NCBI GenBank assembly: GCA_937902695.1
Contig: CALFNI010000098.1
Span: 1-6,847 of the forward strand
From: an uncultured Rhodanobacteraceae bacterium
GTDB lineage: Bacteria; Pseudomonadota; Gammaproteobacteria; Xanthomonadales; Rhodanobacteraceae
Reading direction: 5' to 3'
Length of the DNA stretch: 6,847 nt
Within the stretch, counting starts at the first letter, position 1, and the number at the start of each line of letters is the position of its first letter. Below the pieces are notes generated by a model. The model was not told the origin of the DNA, did no database searches, and saw nothing but the letters and a program-made list of their open reading frames with translations. Below are positions 5,904-6,847 of the stretch, one piece after another. The position numbers and the translations under genes were made by a program.

Positions 5904-6847
5904 TCAGATCAGCGGCGTGATGTTGCGCCTCACGCCGAGCAGCACCTTCCCGTACAGCTCCTCGCAGACCGGCGGCAGCACGAACGCATGGCGCGCGGCG
6001 GTGTTCGCGTCGCGCCAGATGCGCTGCATCGGGTTGGCGTCGGCGAACGAGCCCGCGCCGTGCGCGGAGATCAGCGTGTTGAGCGCCTCGGTCGTCGTCT
6101 TGGCGATGTAGCCCGCTTCGGCGCGCACGCGCGCGCGCGCGTCGTATGCCATGTACTCGCCGCGCGCCGCCGTCGCGTCCACGTCGTCCGCCGCCCGGTA
6201 CGCGTGCAGGTGCGCCGTGTCGATCATCATCGCCGCCTCGGCGATCTGCAGCTGGAACGCCGGCGAATCGGTCTGGCGCTCGTAGGTCGTATACGGAATG
6301 TTGCGCTCGCCGGCGAGCTCGCTCGTATGCCGGAGCGCGGCGCGAAGGAGGCCGAGCTGCGGCGCGACCAGCGAGAGCACCATGACCGGGATGAATGCCG
6401 ACCGGTACAGAACCTCGTTCTCGAACGGCGACAGCGTGCGTCCCTCGACGGCGTCGGCGAGCGAGATCATGCGGTGATCGGGGATGAAGATGTCCTCGGC
6501 GACGAGGCAGTTGCTGCCCGTGCCCTTCATGCCCGATGCGTTCCACGTGTACTCGATCGACAGCTCGCTCATCGGCACGAACGCGAGGTACTGATCGGTG
6601 CGGCGCCCGTCGGGCGCGGTCGCGATGATGCCGAGCATGCCCCACGAGGCGTGCAGCGAGCCCGATGCCCAGAACCACTTGCCGGACGCGATGACGCCGC
6701 CTTCGACGCGGCGCGTGTCCGAGCTCGGCGCCCGCCCGCCCGCGACACGCGCATTCGGATCGACACCGAGGATCTCGTCCTGCGTCTGCTCCGGCATCAG
6801 GCCGACGATCCCTACGCAATTGTTGATGAGGCTCAGCACCCAGGCCG
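5904..6847 (-). CDS. Acyl-CoA-dehydrogenase-fold flavin-dependent monooxygenase, oxygenase component (N-terminus outside window)
   Basis: Partial gene of 314 codons plus stop. The frame runs unbroken off the right edge, with AW just before the GTG at 6839. That GTG is unlikely to be the start, because the family's N-terminal helical domain (about 80-90 residues) would be missing; relatives are about 390-400 residues. Numbering from that GTG, SGKWFWASGS (52-61) is the beta-domain flavin-site signature. GMKGTGSN followed by VAEDIFIPDHR (103-123) and NPMQRIWRDANTAARHA (269-285) are typical of the HsaA/HpaB/DszC-like hydroxylases with an acyl-CoA dehydrogenase type-2 C-terminal domain. These enzymes use reduced flavin from a separate reductase and O2 to hydroxylate aromatic or other substrates. 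The catalytic glutamate of true acyl-CoA dehydrogenases could not be placed. It converges on the secreted-protein gene with a 12-base gap. Substrate unknown; no reductase is in view. Confidence 0.85.
   Translation of the reverse strand, partial: AWVLSLINNCVGIVGLMPEQTQDEILGVDPNARVAGGRAPSSDTRRVEGGVIASGKWFWASGSLHASWGMLGIIATAPDGRRTDQYLAFVPMSELSIEYTWNASGMKGTGSNCLVAEDIFIPDHRMISLADAVEGRTLSPFENEVLYRSAFIPVMVLSLVAPQLGLLRAALRHTSELAGERNIPYTTYERQTDSPAFQLQIAEAAMMIDTAHLHAYRAADDVDATAARGEYMAYDARARVRAEAGYIAKTTTEALNTLISAHGAGSFADANPMQRIWRDANTAARHAFVLPPVCEELYGKVLLGVRRNITPLI

Noticed and set aside
3779..5920. Plus-strand open frame of 713 codons in another register across the secreted-protein gene
   Set aside because: It is an arginine-rich frameshifted reading of the same DNA. 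It loses the repeat and blade motifs and has no signal peptide.
6121..6141. Alternating GC run (gcgcgcacgcgcgcgcgcgcg) as a possible Z-DNA or simple-repeat element
   Set aside because: It lies inside the monooxygenase gene and encodes an ordinary Ala/Arg helix segment (DARARVRAEAG). It needs no explanation beyond high GC.

Overview
The window is GC-rich, tightly packed bacterial DNA, most like a Gammaproteobacterium of the Xanthomonadales/Lysobacterales type. That placement is an inference. It rests on the GC-driven codon use, on the secreted protein's paired-cysteine 'TVTP...GCGGSL...DCTV' repeats, and on its C-terminal IFANGFD tail, a style I associate with that group. A high-GC betaproteobacterium is not excluded.

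Layout. Positions 48-3557 hold three minus-strand genes read right to left with gaps of only 7 and 14 bases: a NodB-family polysaccharide deacetylase (2451-3557), a polytopic O-antigen ligase/polymerase-like protein (1166-2443) and a GT4-type glycosyltransferase (48-1151). They look like one operon for making, modifying and polymerising or transferring an exopolysaccharide or O-glycan. The set resembles gene sets seen near exosortase/EpsH-type exopolysaccharide loci, but no exosortase or PEP-CTERM protein is visible. The first 47 bases lie beyond the glycosyltransferase stop and hold no recognisable gene.

A 333-base divergent intergenic region (3558-3890) separates this operon from a plus-strand gene (3891-5891). 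That gene encodes a 666-residue exported protein: signal peptide, PQQ-like beta-propeller, two tandem 76-residue InlB-B-like repeats each with one cysteine pair, and a short IFANGFD tail at the extreme C-terminus. Twelve bases after its stop, a convergent minus-strand gene (5904 to beyond 6847) encodes most of an acyl-CoA-dehydrogenase-fold, flavin-dependent monooxygenase of the HsaA/HpaB-like type. Its N-terminus lies outside the window.

How they fit together. The three minus-strand genes plausibly act in one cell-surface polysaccharide pathway: cytoplasmic sugar transfer, membrane polymerisation or ligation, and deacetylation. The propeller protein is predicted to be exported and could be a surface or secreted partner, but only its position links it to them. 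The monooxygenase appears to belong to a separate catabolic or tailoring function. I found no RNA gene, CRISPR array, insertion sequence or clear rho-independent terminator. The most unusual item is the propeller protein's repeat-plus-tail C-terminus.
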